This document shows positions 8,529 through 16,793 of a stretch of DNA of 64,000 bases, piece by piece (positions within the stretch are counted from its first letter, which is position 1; every line of letters begins with the position of its first letter). The notes beneath the pieces were generated by a model, which was given only the letters and a program-made list of their open reading frames with translations, was not told the origin of the DNA and made no database searches. Origin of the DNA: Derxia lacustris (GTDB taxonomy: Bacteria > Pseudomonadota > Gammaproteobacteria > Burkholderiales > Burkholderiaceae_E). The DNA lies in contig NZ_MUHU01000033.1 of NCBI RefSeq assembly GCF_002105195.1, forward strand, positions 47,887 to 111,886, read 5' to 3'. A program made the position numbers and the translations under genes.

Positions 8529-8885
8529 ATGACGACCCCGACCGAAATCACGCCGATGCCCATCAGCGGCGAAGCCACGTTCGTGAAGTTGACGGCCGAC
8601 GGCCGCAAGGTCGAGGTCATCGGTGATTTCGTCTGTCTCAATGGCGTGCCCGAAGCGGGCGCGCTGGTCGAGATCGGCGAGCACCCGAACCGTCAGGCGA
8701 TCCGTGCCGCCGTTCCGGGCGCGACCCATGTCGCTGGCCGCATTCCGCTGCGCCACGACGAGGCCGCGATCGCCAACGCCGCGCTGACGGCTGCCAAGCG
8801 CAAGGTCGATGCCGATCCGGTGTCGATCAACGAGCGCATCCGCAAGGCCGTGTTCGCGCGCCAGCGCGACAACGGCGTCGAGTAA
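8529..8885 (+). CDS. Hypothetical protein, partner of the small Cys-rich gene
   Basis: A 118-residue soluble protein with no recognised domain. The N-terminal two thirds look beta-rich (ATFVKLTADGRKVEVIGDFV) and the C-terminus is a basic helix (AKRKVDADPVSINERIRKAV). It begins 3 nt after the preceding stop codon, so the two are an operon and may act together. A strong hairpin follows 40 bp downstream. No function is proposed. Confidence 0.72.
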   Translation: MTTPTEITPMPISGEATFVKLTADGRKVEVIGDFVCLNGVPEAGALVEIGEHPNRQAIRAAVPGATHVAGRIPLRHDEAAIANAALTAAKRKVDADPVSINERIRKAVFARQRDNGVE

Positions 8886-8924
8886 GCCTTCCGCCGGCCG
8901 GCCCGTCGGGTCGGCGCATTGCGC

Positions 8925-8958
8925 AACGGCGCACCGTGTTTCGGCACGGTGCGCCGTT
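8925..8958 (+). terminator. 14-bp perfect hairpin after the small-gene pair
   Basis: AACGGCGCACCGTG and its exact reverse complement flank a 6-nt loop (8939-8944). It sits just after the stop at 8885 and before the next gene start at 9092. There is no U-run, so it may be a weak or factor-assisted terminator or an mRNA-stabilising structure. Confidence 0.55.
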
Positions 8959-9091
8959 GTCGCGTCTGCGGCCGGCGTCTGCGACCGGTGCCGGGGCGTC
9001 GGCGGCGGTCGGTGTCAAACTCGGCGCTTCTCCGGCGCGGCAGCTGCGGCGCCGGCATTTTTCCCTCACCGGACTTCATCGAGCCCCTGGC

Positions 9092-9955
9092 ATGCCGATC
9101 GCCGAACTCTCCCTCGTCGCGCTGCTTTATCTGCTGCTGACCGTGCTGCTGTGGCGCTTCGTGGCGCGCGCCGGCGCGGCCGAGCCCGCCGCCGTCCTGG
9201 CCGCGCTGCCGCCGCCGCCGCGCCTGGGTATCGGGCTGCGGCTGGCCGAGCTGGCCGTGGTGCTGGGCCACGGCTATGTGCTGTTCGCCGTGATGCTGGC
9301 CGGCCATCAGCTGTGGTTCAACTTTGCCGCCGCCATCTCGTTCATGGTGCTGGTCGGCTGCGCGGCCCAGCTGGTCAACCAGCTGTTCCTGCCGGTCAAC
9401 CTGTTTGGCGTGGTGATGTTCCCGCTCGGGCTGGCGTCGACGCTGCTGCTGCTGGCCTTTCCGCCGCCGGTGCTGCGGCTGGAGGCCGGCTATACGCCGC
9501 TGCTCGGCATCCACTTTCTGCTGGCGATGCTGGCCTATGGCGTGCTGTGCGTGTCGGCCATCTATGCCTGCGGCATCTTCGTGCTCGACCGGCTGCTGCA
9601 TGTGGCGCCGGGCGGCCGCCGCTTCGAGGCGCTGCTGCGGCTGGCGCCGCCGCTGCTGCAACTCGAAGGCATCCTGTTCGGCAGCATCTTCGTCGGCTTC
9701 GGCCTGCTTACGGCCAGCATCGTCACCGGGCTGGTGTTCTACGAACAGATGTTTGCCCAGCCATTCCGGCTCGATCACAAGTTCGTGTTCTCGCTGCTGT
9801 CGTGGGCGGTGTTCGCGGTGCTGCTGCTCGGGCGCTGGCGTTTCGGCTGGCGCGGCCGGGTGGCGATGCGTCAGGTGCTGGCCGGCTTCGCGCTGCTGTT
9901 CCTCGGCTATATCGGATCGAGCTTCGTGTTGCAGGTGCTGCTGCATCGGGGCTGA
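9092..9955 (+). CDS. CcsA/HemX-type cytochrome c assembly family membrane protein
   Basis: An integral membrane protein of 287 residues with about eight hydrophobic segments, matching the CcsA/ResC/HemX (YpjD-like) family often found near ffh in betaproteobacteria. Conserved histidines sit in helices (VLGHGYVLF, LAGHQLW, LGIHFLLA, LDHKFVFSLLSW). Family members handle heme for cytochrome c maturation or regulate heme synthesis. The exact role of this short form is not established. The ATG at 9092 gives a clean first membrane helix. An earlier in-frame start near 8936 would overlap the hairpin and is unlikely. It is convergent with the MbnH-like gene. Confidence 0.8.
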   Translation: MPIAELSLVALLYLLLTVLLWRFVARAGAAEPAAVLAALPPPPRLGIGLRLAELAVVLGHGYVLFAVMLAGHQLWFNFAAAISFMVLVGCAAQLVNQLFLPVNLFGVVMFPLGLASTLLLLAFPPPVLRLEAGYTPLLGIHFLLAMLAYGVLCVSAIYACGIFVLDRLLHVAPGGRRFEALLRLAPPLLQLEGILFGSIFVGFGLLTASIVTGLVFYEQMFAQPFRLDHKFVFSLLSWAVFAVLLLGRWRFGWRGRVAMRQVLAGFALLFLGYIGSSFVLQVLLHRG

Positions 9956-9957
9956 AT

Positions 9958-9995
9958 GCCGCCGCGCCGGCCGCGAGTCGGGCCGGCGCGGCGGC
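9958..9995. terminator. 15-bp perfect GC hairpin between convergent genes
   Basis: GCCGCCGCGCCGGCC and its exact complement flank an 8-nt loop at 9973-9980. It fills the 42-bp gap between the convergent stops at 9955 and 9998, so it can serve both strands. There is no T-run on either side. Confidence 0.6.
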
Positions 9996-9997
9996 GT

Positions 9998-11197
9998 TCA
10001 GGGCAGCCAGGCCGGCTTGGCAAAGCGCGCGCTGGTCACCAGCGTGTCGTCGCTGAGCGTGCGCAGGAAGGCGACGAGATCGGCCTTGTCCTGCGCGGTG
10101 AGATCGATGTTGCCGATCAGGTCGCTCTTGTACGGATTGAGTCGGCCATCGCCGGCATGGGCGCCGCTGGCGATGTTGCGACCGCCGGCGGCATAGAAGT
10201 CGAGCACTTCCTCCAGCGTGGCGATGCTGCCGTCATGCATGTAGGGCGCGGTGAGCGCCACATTGCGCAGGCTGGCGGCGCGGAAGGCGCCCATGTCGGC
10301 GGCCTTGCTCGTGAACTCGAACAGCCCCCGGTTGGGATAGGGGAAGGCGCCGGTGCCGCCGAGGTTGTACAGGCCGGTGTTGTGGAACGGCGTCTCGACC
10401 GAGCCCTGGCCCACGTAGCGGATCTGGTCGTTGAAGTTGAAGCTGCCGTGGCAGTGGAAGCACTCGGCCTTCTCGCCCATGAACAGCTGCATGCCGCGCA
10501 GCTCGGCCGCGCTCAGCGTGGCCTTGCCGGCCAGATAGCGGTCGTAGCGCGAGTCGGCGCTGGTCAGGCCGCGCTCGAAGCTGGCGATGGCCTTGATGAT
10601 GTTGCCGATGCCGATCTGCTCGCTGCCGCCACCGAAGGCGGCGGCAAACAGCTGCACATAGCGCGCGTCGGCGGCAAAGCGGCCCAGCACCTCGGCCAGG
10701 TTGGCGTCGGTGATGCCGAGCTCGACCGGATCGGTGCCGAACAGCGGCACTTCCATCTGGTGTTCGAGCGTGACCAGCGTGGGATTGGCCCAGGTGAGCG
10801 TGGCATGGAAGGCCGCATTGCCGAGCGGCTGGGCATTGCGCGGATGGGTCTGGCCGGTCGAGCCGATCGCCTGCGGCCGGCCGTCGGTGAAGGCGCGCGC
10901 CTGCTCGTGGCAGCTCGCGCAGCTCTGCGTGCCGTTGCCCGACAGCCGGGTGTCGTGGAACAGCGCGCGACCGAGTTCGAACTTGGCTTCGGTGTAGGGG
11001 TTGTCGGCCGGCACCACCATCTGCGGCAGGCCGGCGGCGGCCGGGATCGAGGGCGTGGCATGGCTGTGGGCGACGCCGTTGCCGCCCGAGCCGCCGGCGC
11101 TGCACGCGGCCAGCAGCAGCGCCAGCGCGCCGGCCGCAGCAAGCTGCGCGGCCGGCCTGCCGGCGCGCGCCCGGATGTCGGGATGCGCGCCGCCCAT
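9998..11197 (-). CDS. MbnH-like di-heme enzyme (cytochrome c peroxidase superfamily)
   Basis: A 399-residue secreted lipoprotein (LALLLAACSAGG, lipobox Cys at 32) with two CxxCH heme sites, C93-C96-H97 and C246-C249-H250. It belongs to the MauG/cytochrome-peroxidase superfamily. The adjacent MbnP-like gene identifies it as the MbnH type (the di-heme half of the metallo-mystery pair), which in Methylosinus oxidises a tryptophan of MbnP to kynurenine for copper binding. The ATG overlaps the MbnP stop by one base (TGATG), so the pair is translationally coupled. It is the last gene of the copper-type operon. Confidence 0.88.
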   Translation of the reverse strand: MGGAHPDIRARAGRPAAQLAAAGALALLLAACSAGGSGGNGVAHSHATPSIPAAAGLPQMVVPADNPYTEAKFELGRALFHDTRLSGNGTQSCASCHEQARAFTDGRPQAIGSTGQTHPRNAQPLGNAAFHATLTWANPTLVTLEHQMEVPLFGTDPVELGITDANLAEVLGRFAADARYVQLFAAAFGGGSEQIGIGNIIKAIASFERGLTSADSRYDRYLAGKATLSAAELRGMQLFMGEKAECFHCHGSFNFNDQIRYVGQGSVETPFHNTGLYNLGGTGAFPYPNRGLFEFTSKAADMGAFRAASLRNVALTAPYMHDGSIATLEEVLDFYAAGGRNIASGAHAGDGRLNPYKSDLIGNIDLTAQDKADLVAFLRTLSDDTLVTSARFAKPAWLP

Positions 11198-12108
11198 CAC
11201 TTGCTCGCCGCGATGAACAGCGCCTGGCTCGTGCTGCCGCCGGCGACCGGGGCGCCGGTCGCCAGGTCGATCTTCATGTTGGCGAAGATCGGCACGCAGT
11301 CGAGATCGGTGCTGCCCGACATGCAGCCGGCGGCGCCGCCCTGATCCAGCGCCAGATTGGTGTTGGCGAACAGCGCATTCAGGTTCAGCACCACCTTCTG
11401 CGAGTCGAGGTTGAAGCTCGCGAGCTTGACCGGCATGCGGTTGCTGTTGGTGCAGGTGTAGCCGGTGCTGCTGGCGCTGTCGGCCGCGCAGCCGGTCGAG
11501 CCGAGGTGGGTGTACCAGGTGGTGGCGGTGCCGCTCGGGCGCGCGATGCCGCCGGCCGGATCGACTTCGATCTTGAGGAACTTGCGGCCGTACTGCCACG
11601 ACCAGGCCATCGCCACCACGTTCAGCGGCGCGGCGGCGGCGGCGTAGTCGGTGTGGTTGACCGACTCGGGCACGCCGACCTCGAACTCGATGCCGGTATA
11701 GCTGCCGGCCGCCACCGTGCCGGTGATGCTGGCGTTGAGCGTCATGGCGCTGCCGCCGCACACGGCGGTGCTGCCGTCGTTGAAATTGAGCAGCGCGACG
11801 CCGCTGCCCTGGAAGCTGTTGCCGGCGAGCGTGAGCGGCGCGGTTGTGCCGCTGGCGGTCACCAGCCTGACGTTGGACACGTAGAAGCGCAGGTCGCGCA
11901 GCGTGGCCGCGACCGCCGGGCTGCCGAGCGAGCCGAGCGTGCTGCCGCAGCGCGCCGGGCTGCCGTTGGCGATGGCGTCGAAGGCGATGGTCACGGTCTG
12001 CGGCCCGCTTGAGACGCTGCCGCCGTCGCCGCCACCGCCGCAGGCGGCGAGCAGGCTGGCGAGCGTGGTGGTGGCGAGAACGAGACTGGCGTGGCGAAGG
12101 GTGTTCAT
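11197..12108 (-). CDS. MbnP-like copper-binding lipoprotein (metallo-mystery pair protein)
   Basis: A 303-residue lipoprotein (lipobox LAAC, Cys23) of the MbnP family, previously described as the four-Cys partner of the di-heme enzyme. Cysteines pair plausibly as 54/117, 207/219 and 262/271. The tryptophan-rich strand AWSWQYGRKFLKIEVD (W169, W171) corresponds to the region that holds the kynurenine-forming Trp in characterised MbnP. Its predicted place is periplasmic or outer-membrane-bound, binding copper after modification by the neighbouring MbnH. It is 32 bp downstream of the outer-membrane protein gene. Copper binding here is by homology. Confidence 0.87.
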   Translation of the reverse strand: MNTLRHASLVLATTTLASLLAACGGGGDGGSVSSGPQTVTIAFDAIANGSPARCGSTLGSLGSPAVAATLRDLRFYVSNVRLVTASGTTAPLTLAGNSFQGSGVALLNFNDGSTAVCGGSAMTLNASITGTVAAGSYTGIEFEVGVPESVNHTDYAAAAAPLNVVAMAWSWQYGRKFLKIEVDPAGGIARPSGTATTWYTHLGSTGCAADSASSTGYTCTNSNRMPVKLASFNLDSQKVVLNLNALFANTNLALDQGGAAGCMSGSTDLDCVPIFANMKIDLATGAPVAGGSTSQALFIAASK

Positions 12109-12140
12109 GCGGTGTTCCTGATTCGATGTGATGTGCGGTG

Positions 12141-13094
12141 TCAGAAGCGCTGGCTCAGCCCGAGCGACAGCGCCCAGCGCGGCGCGAGCTGCACGCCGTT
12201 GACATTGCTGGCGACGGGGATCTGCACGAAGCCGTAGCCCTGAAGGCCGGGCGCGAGCGGCGCCGACAGGCCGGGACTCAGGGCCAGCGTGCGGCCGCCC
12301 GAGTTGTCGGGTTCGGCGGCGGCGCCGGCATCGCGGGCGCGCTGCTGCCAGTTGAGCTGGACCATCGGCGCGACCGCGCCCAGGTCGGCGCGCAGGCCCA
12401 GATCGAGGCCGAGCTTGTGGCCGGGCTTGAACTCGTCATGCCGGTTCAGCGCCTGCTCCAGCTGGGCTTGCGCAAACCAGCTCAGGCCGGTCTGCGGCAG
12501 CAGGCCGCGCCAGTAGCCGCCCAGGATCAGGTCGGTCGTGCCGGTGCCGGGTTGCAGCGCGCGCTCGGCCGGCGTGTTGTCGCCATTGCGCACATCGGTG
12601 CTGCCGGTGGGCAGCTTGACGCCGGCAATCAGCCCGAGGCTGCCGGCGCTGGCGGTGTCGCCCAGCAGCGCCGACTGCCAGCGGCCGGTCACCCGCGCAT
12701 CGCCGGGCTTGCGGAAATGCCAGTTCACCGGCGCGCCGTCGGCCAGGTGGTCGTGCACCCGGTCGATGAAGGGCAGTTGCAGCGACAGCCCCCAGTGGGC
12801 GTCGAAGCCGTAGTCGAGGCTGGCGGTCACGCGCTGGGTGCGGGTGCGCTGCTCGACCTCGCTGCTGTCTTCCAGATCGGACGGCGCGATGGTCGACGCG
12901 CCGCGTTGCAGCCGGTTCTGCTGCACCAGTTCGTAGCGCAGATCGCCGCGCCAGCCGTGGTCGAGCCAGGCGCCCTGGACGGCAAAATCGGTGTTGACTA
13001 GGCAGAACGCCGAGCCGCAGGACGCCTGCGCGACGGGCACGGCGAGCAGGCCGGCCAGCGCAAGGCTGGCGGCCAGGGAATGACGCAGATTCAT
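12141..13094 (-). CDS. Outer-membrane beta-barrel protein of the copper operon
   Basis: A 317-residue protein with a signal peptide (ALAGLLAVPVAQAS) followed by alternating amphipathic strands and a terminal aromatic (GLSQRF), typical of an outer-membrane barrel. A Cys-containing N-terminal loop (SCGSAFCLVNTDF) precedes the barrel and could bind metal or form a disulfide. The family resembles the transporter-like barrels found beside MbnP/MbnH pairs. It lies between the PCuAC and MbnP genes with short gaps (8 and 32 bp), so a role in moving or sensing copper at the outer membrane is inferred. Confidence 0.72.
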   Translation of the reverse strand: MNLRHSLAASLALAGLLAVPVAQASCGSAFCLVNTDFAVQGAWLDHGWRGDLRYELVQQNRLQRGASTIAPSDLEDSSEVEQRTRTQRVTASLDYGFDAHWGLSLQLPFIDRVHDHLADGAPVNWHFRKPGDARVTGRWQSALLGDTASAGSLGLIAGVKLPTGSTDVRNGDNTPAERALQPGTGTTDLILGGYWRGLLPQTGLSWFAQAQLEQALNRHDEFKPGHKLGLDLGLRADLGAVAPMVQLNWQQRARDAGAAAEPDNSGGRTLALSPGLSAPLAPGLQGYGFVQIPVASNVNGVQLAPRWALSLGLSQRF

Positions 13095-13102
13095 GGGAAC
13101 TC

Positions 13103-13696
13103 TCAGTGGCGATGCTGATGCGGGGAATCGGTGGCGGGCGTGGTGAGCGCGCGCACGGTGGCCGTCACCTCGATCTGGCGCCGGGTGCTGCCGTCGTCGA
13201 TCAGCAGGGTCAGCGGCAGTGTCGCGCCCTCGGCGGCGGGCGCCTTGAGGCCGTTGAGCATCAGGTGAAAGCCGCCCGGCGCGAGGCTGACCGGCGTGCC
13301 AGCCGGCAGGTCGATGGCGGCGACCGGGCGCATCTTCTTCACGCCGGCTTCCTCGATCGATTCATGCAGCTCGACGCTGGCGGCGGCCGGCGAAGCGGCA
13401 CCGACCAGCCGCGCCGGCGTGGCCGAGGTGAGGGTGAGGAAGGCGCCGGTGGCGGTCAGGCCCGGCACGCTGGCGCGCACCCAGGCGTCGGTGACGGCGA
13501 TGTGCGCGGCGGCGGCCGAGGCGGTGCCGCCGGGCGCGACCGCGGACGTGCCGGCGGCGGCCAGCCGCAAGGGTTCGTCGGGCGGAAAGGCGGCGGACGC
13601 GAAGCCGCCGCCGGCATGGACAACCAGCGATGCAGTGGCCAGCAGCGCGCCGGCGACGAGCGCCTGCGCGGCCTTGCGGCCGGAGATGACGGACAT
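13103..13696 (-). CDS. PCu(A)C periplasmic copper chaperone
   Basis: A 197-residue exported copper chaperone of the PCuAC/DUF461 family, which delivers Cu(I) to cytochrome oxidase or other periplasmic sites. The copper motif is exact: H111-x10-M122-x21-H144-x-M146. A signal sequence (LVAGALLATASLVVHA) is followed by an unusually long Ala/Gly linker (about 28-64). A histidine-rich tail (HQHRH) ends the protein and could be an extra metal site. Co-directional with and 8 bp upstream of the barrel gene. Confidence 0.9.
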   Translation of the reverse strand: MSVISGRKAAQALVAGALLATASLVVHAGGGFASAAFPPDEPLRLAAAGTSAVAPGGTASAAAAHIAVTDAWVRASVPGLTATGAFLTLTSATPARLVGAASPAAASVELHESIEEAGVKKMRPVAAIDLPAGTPVSLAPGGFHLMLNGLKAPAAEGATLPLTLLIDDGSTRRQIEVTATVRALTTPATDSPHQHRH

Positions 13697-13781
13697 GGAA
13701 AACCTCGACTGAAAGCGGACGCGAACAGTCGTGGCGCGCCGGGGCCTTCAGGCCGGGCGCACTACGACGGACGGGAGCGGA

Positions 13782-14192
13782 TCAGGCGAGGAGGGGCGGG
13801 GCGCGCGGATTGGCCGAGCGCCAGATGGGCAGCGGCTGGGCCGAGTGCAGAAACAGCGCCGGCAGCGCATGGCTGGCCGGGCCGAACAGGGCGAAGACGG
13901 GCGCGGGCGGCAGCAGACCGTGACCGCCGGCGGGGTTGACGCAATAGCCGCAATGATCGAGCTGGAGCGCGCCGTGGCTGTCGTGCGAGTGGTCGGCCTC
14001 GGCCGGCGCGGCGCGCAGCCAGACCGGCTCGCTGCGGCTGCCGTCGGCGCGGCAGACCTCCACCAGCAGCGGCGCCTCGGCCTGCGCCGCGAGCCAGCGC
14101 GACACCGTCGGCGCGAGCGCCGCCATCAGCATCGCCAGGCAGGCGAGACCGAGGGCGAGGCGCCGCAGGGCGCTGACGGAGCGAAAGGGCAT
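13782..14192 (-). CDS. DUF2946 family protein
   Basis: A 136-residue protein with an N-terminal hydrophobic helix (LALGLACLAMLMAALAP) and a periplasmic part bearing a His/Cys cluster (DHSHDSHG, then DHCGYC). DUF2946 proteins are commonly next to copper genes such as PCuAC and TonB-dependent copper receptors, and the His/Cys residues suggest copper handling. It is the first gene of the five-gene minus-strand operon, 85 bp upstream of the PCuAC gene. Its biochemical role is not established. Confidence 0.8.
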   Translation of the reverse strand: MPFRSVSALRRLALGLACLAMLMAALAPTVSRWLAAQAEAPLLVEVCRADGSRSEPVWLRAAPAEADHSHDSHGALQLDHCGYCVNPAGGHGLLPPAPVFALFGPASHALPALFLHSAQPLPIWRSANPRAPPLLA

Positions 14193-14390
14193 CGGCCAAA
14201 AGTAACACGACGTGTCGGCCCGGCCGACCGACATCAGGCCGCGCGCAGGGCTGCGGGCAATTGCCCAGCCAGCCCGGCGCTGCGGCCGGCGAGAATTGCG
14301 CCGCCGGCCCGCGCGCCGCCCGCGCGGGAACTTGTGGCCCGCGCCGCACCCAAGTCGAAGCCGCCCCGGCCGATTCCGCCTTTCGCCGCC

Positions 14391-15254
14391 ATGACCGATT
14401 CCAGTTCCGCTCCTCTGCTTCTTGGCGTCGATTTCAGCTCGGCGCCGAGCCGCCGCAAGCCCATCGTCGCGGCGCGCGGCCGGCTCGGCGCGGGCGGTTT
14501 GTTCGTGCTGGAGCGCATCGACGAACTGCCCACGCTCGACGGCTTCGAGCAGCTGCTGGCGACGCCCGGGCCCTGGGTCGGCGGCTTCGACTTTCCGTTT
14601 GGCTGGCCGCGCGAACTGGCGCTGGCCGAAGGCTGGCCCGGCGCCGCCGAGGGCGACTGGCGCGCGCTCATGGCACACAGCTGCGCGATTCCGCGCGCCC
14701 AGCTGCGCGAGCGCTTTCGCGCGTTCTGCGCCGCGCGGCCGGCCGGCGGCAAGTTCGCGCACCGCGCGGTCGACCGCGTGGCCGGATCGAGTCCGTCGAT
14801 GAAATGGGTCAATCCGCCGGTTGCCTGGATGCTGCATGCCGGCGTGCCAAGGCTGATGGCGGCCGGCGTGAGCCTGCCCGGCCTCGGGCTGGACGGCGGC
14901 GATCCGGCGCGAGTGGCGCTGGAGGCCTATCCGGGCGTGCTGGCGCGCCATCTCACGCGCGCCAGCTACAAGAGCGACGACCGGCGCCGGCACACGGCCG
15001 AGCGCGCCGGCGTGCGGGCTCAGCTGCTGGCGGCGGCCTGCGCCGGCGGGCTGGGGCTGGCGGTGCGCTTGAGGTTGCCGGCGGCCGAGGCGGCGGCGCT
15101 GATCGAGGACGGCAGCGGCGACCGGCTCGATGCGCTGCTGTGCGCGCTGCAAGCCGCCGAAGCCACGCTGCGGCCCGACTGGGGCCTGCCGGCGCGGGTC
15201 GATCCGGTGGAAGGCTGGATGGCCGGCCTGCCGGCGCCGACCGTGCTCAGTTGA
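14391..15254 (+). CDS. DUF429 family protein
   Basis: A 287-residue soluble protein with the DUF429 (RNase H-like fold) opening LLGVDFSSAPSRRKP and the later GFDFPFGWP and LEAYPGVLARHL segments. A C-terminal helix carries GDRLDALLCALQAAE, where the acidic residues would complete an RNase H-like site. Its activity is unknown for the family. Its 3' end overlaps the convergent small gene by 8 bp. The start at 14391 is chosen because it begins the conserved fold; the 200 bp upstream shared with the DUF2946 gene is non-coding. Confidence 0.78.
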   Translation: MTDSSSAPLLLGVDFSSAPSRRKPIVAARGRLGAGGLFVLERIDELPTLDGFEQLLATPGPWVGGFDFPFGWPRELALAEGWPGAAEGDWRALMAHSCAIPRAQLRERFRAFCAARPAGGKFAHRAVDRVAGSSPSMKWVNPPVAWMLHAGVPRLMAAGVSLPGLGLDGGDPARVALEAYPGVLARHLTRASYKSDDRRRHTAERAGVRAQLLAAACAGGLGLAVRLRLPAAEAAALIEDGSGDRLDALLCALQAAEATLRPDWGLPARVDPVEGWMAGLPAPTVLS

Positions 15255-15591
15255 GCACCACGCCGGCGCGCTCGCGCAGGCCATGCGCCAGCTGCCGCTG
15301 GCCGGGCGTGAGCGCGATGGCGGCCATGCGGTCGAGCTGCTCGGGCAGGTTGGCGCGGCAGCGGGCGCGCCAGTGCGCGGGCAGCTCGCGGTCGACCGCG
15401 GTATCGAGCAGCACCCGGGTCGCGGTGGCGGCGGCTTCCCACGGGTCGAGCTTGCCGAACCGCACCATCAGCCCGGCGACCTGCACGTACTGGTCGATCA
15501 TTTCGGGATGCTCGGGATGCAGCGCGCAACGCACGCGCATCGCGACGAAGTTCCATTTCTGGCGGTCGTCCAGGTTGCAGAAGTAGGTCAT
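15247..15591 (-). CDS. Conserved hypothetical protein
   Basis: A 114-residue soluble protein starting MTYFCNLDDRQKWNFVA. It appears largely helical with the segment HPEHPEMIDQYVQVAGLMV. I do not recognise a domain, though the compact, low-repeat sequence looks like a genuine conserved betaproteobacterial gene. An upstream in-frame ATG at 15666 would add 25 Arg-rich residues that look like untranslated GC-rich DNA. Convergent with, and overlapping by 8 bp, the DUF429 gene. Confidence 0.65.
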   Translation of the reverse strand: MTYFCNLDDRQKWNFVAMRVRCALHPEHPEMIDQYVQVAGLMVRFGKLDPWEAAATATRVLLDTAVDRELPAHWRARCRANLPEQLDRMAAIALTPGQRQLAHGLRERAGVVLN

Positions 15592-15738
15592 GGCGGCGGC
15601 TCGGCGGCGGGAATGCGGAGGAGCGCGCAGCATCCGCGCGCGCGGGCGCGGTGCCGTTGCGCGCAATCAAGCCCGGGCCGGTTCGTGCGGGTCGGTGTCG
15701 TGCCGTCGTTGCGCCGCCGGCCCGCCAGCGCGGTCGCC

Positions 15739-16641
15739 TCAGCGCGCCGGCAGCTTCACCCGCGTGCACAGCCACACGGCGCCGGTCGTCACCGCAAAGC
15801 CGGCCAGCGCCAGCGGCGCCAGCCGTTCACCGAACACCGCCAGCCCCATCGCCGCCGCCACGCCCGGCACCAGATAGAACAGGCTCGCCACCCGGGCCGC
15901 GCTGCCGGCGCGAATCAGCATCGACAGCATCGTCGCGCCCAGCAGCGAGTTGACCGCCACCAGCCAGCCCAGCGTGCCCGCCATGCCGGCCGATCCGTCG
16001 ATCTGCAGCCCCTCGTGGCCGAGCGCCAGCGGCAGCGTGGCCAGCGCGGCGGCCACGTACTGCACGCAGGCGCCGCTGCGCAGGTCCATGCGGGCACAGA
16101 AGCGCTTCTGGTAGAGCGTGCCGAGCGACAAGCCGGCCAGCGCCAGCACGATCACGCCATAGGCGGCCACCGGCGCATGGCCGGTGTCGATCTTGTTGGC
16201 CACCACCAGCCCCACGCCGGCCAGCCCGGCCACCAGCCCCAGCCACTGGCGCGGCGTGGTGCGCTCGCCCAGCAGCGGCGCGGCCAGCACGGTGGTGGCG
16301 ATCGGCATCATCCCCATGATGAGCGCCGACACGCCGACCGACACGCCCAGCGTCAGCCCGTAGTACAGCGCGTTGAAATGCACCGCCTGCGCCAGCAGCC
16401 CGGTGACGGCCAGATGCAGCAGCTCGCGGCCGCGCGGCCAGCGCGCCCGGGTGACGACCGCCGCCACGCCCAGGATCAGCGCCACCAGCGCGAACCGCAG
16501 GCCGCACACGGTGAGCGGACCGGCATGCGCCAGGCTCAGCTTGCCGGCGATGTAGCCGGTGCTCCAGAGGACGATGAAGATGCCGGGCAGGGCGCGCGGC
16601 GTGGTGAAGTGCGCGGGCGCGTTGGCCGTCGCATCGGGCAT
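15739..16641 (-). CDS. EamA/DMT-family transporter
   Basis: A 300-residue inner-membrane protein with about ten transmembrane helices in two EamA repeats, the drug/metabolite transporter pattern. The first repeat opens PGIFIVLWSTGYIAGKLSL and the second shows ASLFYLVPGVAAAMGLAVFGE, a family hallmark. Substrates of this family are usually amino acids or small metabolites exported by proton exchange, and none can be named here. The start at 16641 precedes the first helix directly. Confidence 0.88.
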   Translation of the reverse strand: MPDATANAPAHFTTPRALPGIFIVLWSTGYIAGKLSLAHAGPLTVCGLRFALVALILGVAAVVTRARWPRGRELLHLAVTGLLAQAVHFNALYYGLTLGVSVGVSALIMGMMPIATTVLAAPLLGERTTPRQWLGLVAGLAGVGLVVANKIDTGHAPVAAYGVIVLALAGLSLGTLYQKRFCARMDLRSGACVQYVAAALATLPLALGHEGLQIDGSAGMAGTLGWLVAVNSLLGATMLSMLIRAGSAARVASLFYLVPGVAAAMGLAVFGERLAPLALAGFAVTTGAVWLCTRVKLPAR

Positions 16642-16793
16642 GGCTCGTCTCCGGCGGCTGCGTCGTGGCGCAACCTGTCGTCGGTGGCGGGCCGAGGACC
16701 GGCCCGCCGAGCGCGCGATGCTCGCCGCAGCGGCGGCGACGCACAAGTTGAAGCTTGTTACCGGTTGGGCGGCGCAGCGCGCCGCCCCCGGCC

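Noticed and set aside
9998..13781. A possible methanobactin precursor near MbnP/MbnH
   Set aside because: The short gaps 12109-12140 and 13697-13781 hold no small frame with the expected cysteine pair and leader, and no biosynthetic gene is present.
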